Assembly: GCF_025770785.1 (NCBI RefSeq)
Contig: NZ_JANZLA010000003.1
Location: 124,001 to 188,000, forward strand
Source: Cellulomonas sp. SG140
Lineage (GTDB): Bacteria > Actinomycetota > Actinomycetes > Actinomycetales > Cellulomonadaceae
Direction of reading: 5' to 3'
Length of the DNA: 64,000 nucleotides
Shown piece by piece: positions 62,234 to 64,000 of the stretch (its first letter is position 1; every line of letters starts with the position of its first letter). The notes below the pieces were generated by a model that saw nothing but the letters and a program-made list of their open reading frames with translations, did no database searches and was not told the origin of the DNA. The translations under genes and the position numbers were made by a program.

Positions 62234-63585
62234 GACTGACCTGGGCACAGCCGGAGGACCTCCTCGCGCACGAGCTGGTCCAGTCGCAGGCCGAGGGCAA
62301 GGACGTGTCCGCCGTGCGCGACCGCTGGGTGGCCGCTGGGGGTGATCCGACCCCCACCGCGTCCGGGGCCTCCGACGGCCCCCGACTGCAGCCGCTGCGG
62401 CCGCTCGCCGGCGCCCTGCTCGACGAGCTGGACGCGACGCCCGCGCCGCCGGATCCGGCACAGCCGGACGGGTGGGCCGACCTCGCGGCGATCCTCGGGT
62501 CGGTTGCCGACGAGCAGCCGGGGCCCGACCTCGGCGTCCGGCTGGCGGGGGCGTGGACGGGCCGGGCCGCGGGATGCGTGCTCGGCAAGCCCGTGGAGAA
62601 GATCCCGCGGCAGGGCATCGAGGCGATCCTGCGGTCCACCGGCCGCTGGCCGCTGGACCGGTACTTCACGGCGGCAGGTCTGCCGGACGACGTGGCGGCC
62701 CGGTGGCCCTGGAACCGGCGCAGCGCGCCGACGAGCCTGGAGGAGAACATCGCCGGGGCACCCGAGGACGACGACCTCAACTTCCCGATGCTGGCGCTGC
62801 TGCTGCTCGAGCGGCACGGCTCCGGGTTCAGCACGGAGGACGTCGCGCAGCTGTGGCTCGACCAGCTTCCGGCCGGACGCGTGTTCACCGCGGAGCGGGC
62901 CGCCTACCGCAACCTCCTCGAGGCGTACCCGGTGCCGGAGACGGCCCGACGGCGCAACCCGTTCCGGGAGTGGATCGGCGCGTTGATCCGCGCCGACGTG
63001 TACGGCTGGACCAACCCGGGACAGCCCCTGCGTGCCGCCGAGCTGGCCTGGCGCGACGCACGGCTCAGCCACACCCGCAACGGGCTGTACGGGGCGATGT
63101 GGGCGGCGGCGCTGGGGTCGGCAGCCATGGTGGCCGACTCGGTGGAGTCCGTCCTGGACACCGCCTCCCGCGTCGTCCCGCCGGCGAGCGCGCTGGCGGA
63201 CGCGATCGAGCTCGGTCGCCGAGCGGGCCGTGACGCGGACACCCTCGTCGACGGGCTCGACGAGCTGCACGCGCGGTACGGCGGGCTGCACTGGGTGCAC
63301 GTCCTGCCCAACGCCGCGACCATCGCGTTCGCCCTCGAGCGCGGTCAGGGGCGGTTCGGGGACAGCGTGTGCGCCGCAGTGACCGCCGGGTGGGACACCG
63401 ACTCCGTCGGGGCCACCGTCGGCGCGGTCGTGGGAGCGCTGGTGGGGGTCGAGGGGATCGGGCAGCGCTGGACGGCGCCGATCGACGGGCGGATCGCCAC
63501 GTCGTTGCCCGGGGGCGAGCAGCGGATCGACGACCTCGTCGCCCGGACCGCCCGGCTCGCCCAGGACGCGGGGAGCGGTCGATGA
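62230..63585 (+). CDS. ADP-ribosylglycohydrolase-family protein (second, larger)
   Basis: A 451-aa relative of the gene before it. An extra ~100-residue N-terminal region (WAQPEDLLAHELVQSQAEGKDVSAVRDRW...) precedes the core. Metal residues look complete: EDDDLNF (D180-D182), replacing TDDT, and GWDTDSVGATVGAVVGALVG (D389, D391). The two proteins share fold, not close identity. GTG 62230 lies in the stop of the first. It overlaps the kinase gene by 4 nt (ATGA). Two different ARH enzymes in one transport operon is an unusual set. Confidence 0.85.
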   Translation: MRLTWAQPEDLLAHELVQSQAEGKDVSAVRDRWVAAGGDPTPTASGASDGPRLQPLRPLAGALLDELDATPAPPDPAQPDGWADLAAILGSVADEQPGPDLGVRLAGAWTGRAAGCVLGKPVEKIPRQGIEAILRSTGRWPLDRYFTAAGLPDDVAARWPWNRRSAPTSLEENIAGAPEDDDLNFPMLALLLLERHGSGFSTEDVAQLWLDQLPAGRVFTAERAAYRNLLEAYPVPETARRRNPFREWIGALIRADVYGWTNPGQPLRAAELAWRDARLSHTRNGLYGAMWAAALGSAAMVADSVESVLDTASRVVPPASALADAIELGRRAGRDADTLVDGLDELHARYGGLHWVHVLPNAATIAFALERGQGRFGDSVCAAVTAGWDTDSVGATVGAVVGALVGVEGIGQRWTAPIDGRIATSLPGGEQRIDDLVARTARLAQDAGSGR

Positions 63586-64000
63586 GCGGACGGGTCGTGG
63601 TGGTCGGCTCGGCGAACGTCGACCTCGTCGTCGACGTGGCGCGGCACCCGTCGCCGGGGGAGACCGTGCTCGGTGGCGCTCTGCGCCGCAGCCCCGGCGG
63701 CAAGGGCGCCAACCAGGCGGTGGCCGCCGCCCGAGCCGGAGGCGCGACGACGTCGTTCGTCGGCGCGGTCGGTCAGGACGACGCCGCCGAGCTCCTGCTC
63801 GGGTCGCTGCGCGATGCAGGCGTGACCACCGACACGGTCCAGCGGGTCGACGTACCGACCGGCACGGCGCTGATCACCGTCACGCCCGACGGCGAGAACA
63901 CGATCGTCGTGGCGGCCGGCGCGAACGCACGCGTCAGCCTGGTAGCCGCTGCCGCGACGGCCGTGGCGGGGGCGGACGTCGTCCTGGCCCAGCTCGAGAT
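63582..64000 (+). CDS. Ribokinase-family (PfkB) sugar kinase, N-terminal part
   Basis: The first ~139 residues of a carbohydrate kinase; the gene runs off the right edge. It opens VVVVGSANVDLVVDVARHPSPGET and has GGKGANQAVAAARAGG, which matches the ribokinase substrate-binding region, then VGQDDAAELLL and GENTIVVAAGANA. The ATP-binding GAGD motif would lie beyond the window. It follows the second ARH gene with a 4-nt overlap. It suggests that ribose, or a ribose-like sugar, is phosphorylated after the ARH step. Confidence 0.9.
   Translation, partial: MSGRVVVVGSANVDLVVDVARHPSPGETVLGGALRRSPGGKGANQAVAAARAGGATTSFVGAVGQDDAAELLLGSLRDAGVTTDTVQRVDVPTGTALITVTPDGENTIVVAAGANARVSLVAAAATAVAGADVVLAQLE

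Overview
The window is very GC-rich (about 70-75% by eye) and almost all codons end in G or C. With IdeR/DtxR-type iron control, a class F sortase, a SigK/RskA-like pair, a type III PKS operon and large secreted glycosidases, it looks like a chromosomal stretch of a high-GC Gram-positive actinobacterium, possibly near Cellulomonas and relatives (inference only). I found no rRNA, tRNA, CRISPR array, insertion sequence or prophage. Two genes are cut by the window edges: a sedolisin protease at the left and a ribokinase at the right.

Layout. 1-3429: end of a sedolisin, then an alcohol dehydrogenase translationally coupled to a CYTH/CHAD-type protein. 3451-6263 (-): polar amino-acid ABC importer, with a five-copy 16-bp tandem repeat at its 3' end. 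6424-9193 (+): purT, a Rho-N/SAP-like small protein and a DMT (YdcZ-type) transporter. 9197-13479 (-): an NhaA antiporter fused to a DsbA-like domain, then a three-gene operon of unknown function that ends in a strong hairpin. 13885-15705 (+): a CsoR/CstR-like repressor with its palindromic operator, a DUF1918 protein, a small membrane protein and a glycosyltransferase. 15727-19332 (-): TPP enzyme, DUF4396 membrane protein and SDR. 19473-22559 (+): a ZIP metal transporter behind an iron box, then a Kup potassium transporter. 22565-24638: a LysR regulator divergent from a YeiH-type transporter.

24654-28662 (-): a CPA2 antiporter and a three-gene type III PKS / methyltransferase / flavoprotein operon with the same make-up as the srs phenolic-lipid operon of Streptomyces. 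28727-32637: redox and regulator genes, including a quinone reductase and a TetR gene that have both lost their 5' halves at one junction. 32708-36706 (-): a coupled four-gene operon (membrane protein, gluconate-dehydrogenase-subunit-3-like protein, GMC oxidoreductase, enolase-superfamily dehydratase), probably for sugar or sugar-acid oxidation. 36792-44458 (-): two ABC ATPases, one with an AbrB-like tail, and two giant FtsX-type permeases in one coupled operon. 44615-51017 (-): two large secreted multidomain glycosidases ending at a 15-bp-stem hairpin.

51336-53538 (-): a nucleotidyltransferase, a coiled-coil protein and a small exported protein with a tandem repeat. 53818-56700 (+): a wall- or membrane-anchored CHRD-like protein, a class F sortase, an ECF sigma factor and its anti-sigma factor. 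56829-64000 (+): a LacI-controlled operon with a carbohydrate ABC importer, two ADP-ribosylglycohydrolase-family enzymes and a ribokinase. This suggests uptake and breakdown of a ribosyl- or ADP-ribosyl-type compound. Many neighbouring genes overlap by 4 nt (GTGA/ATGA), so translational coupling is common here.
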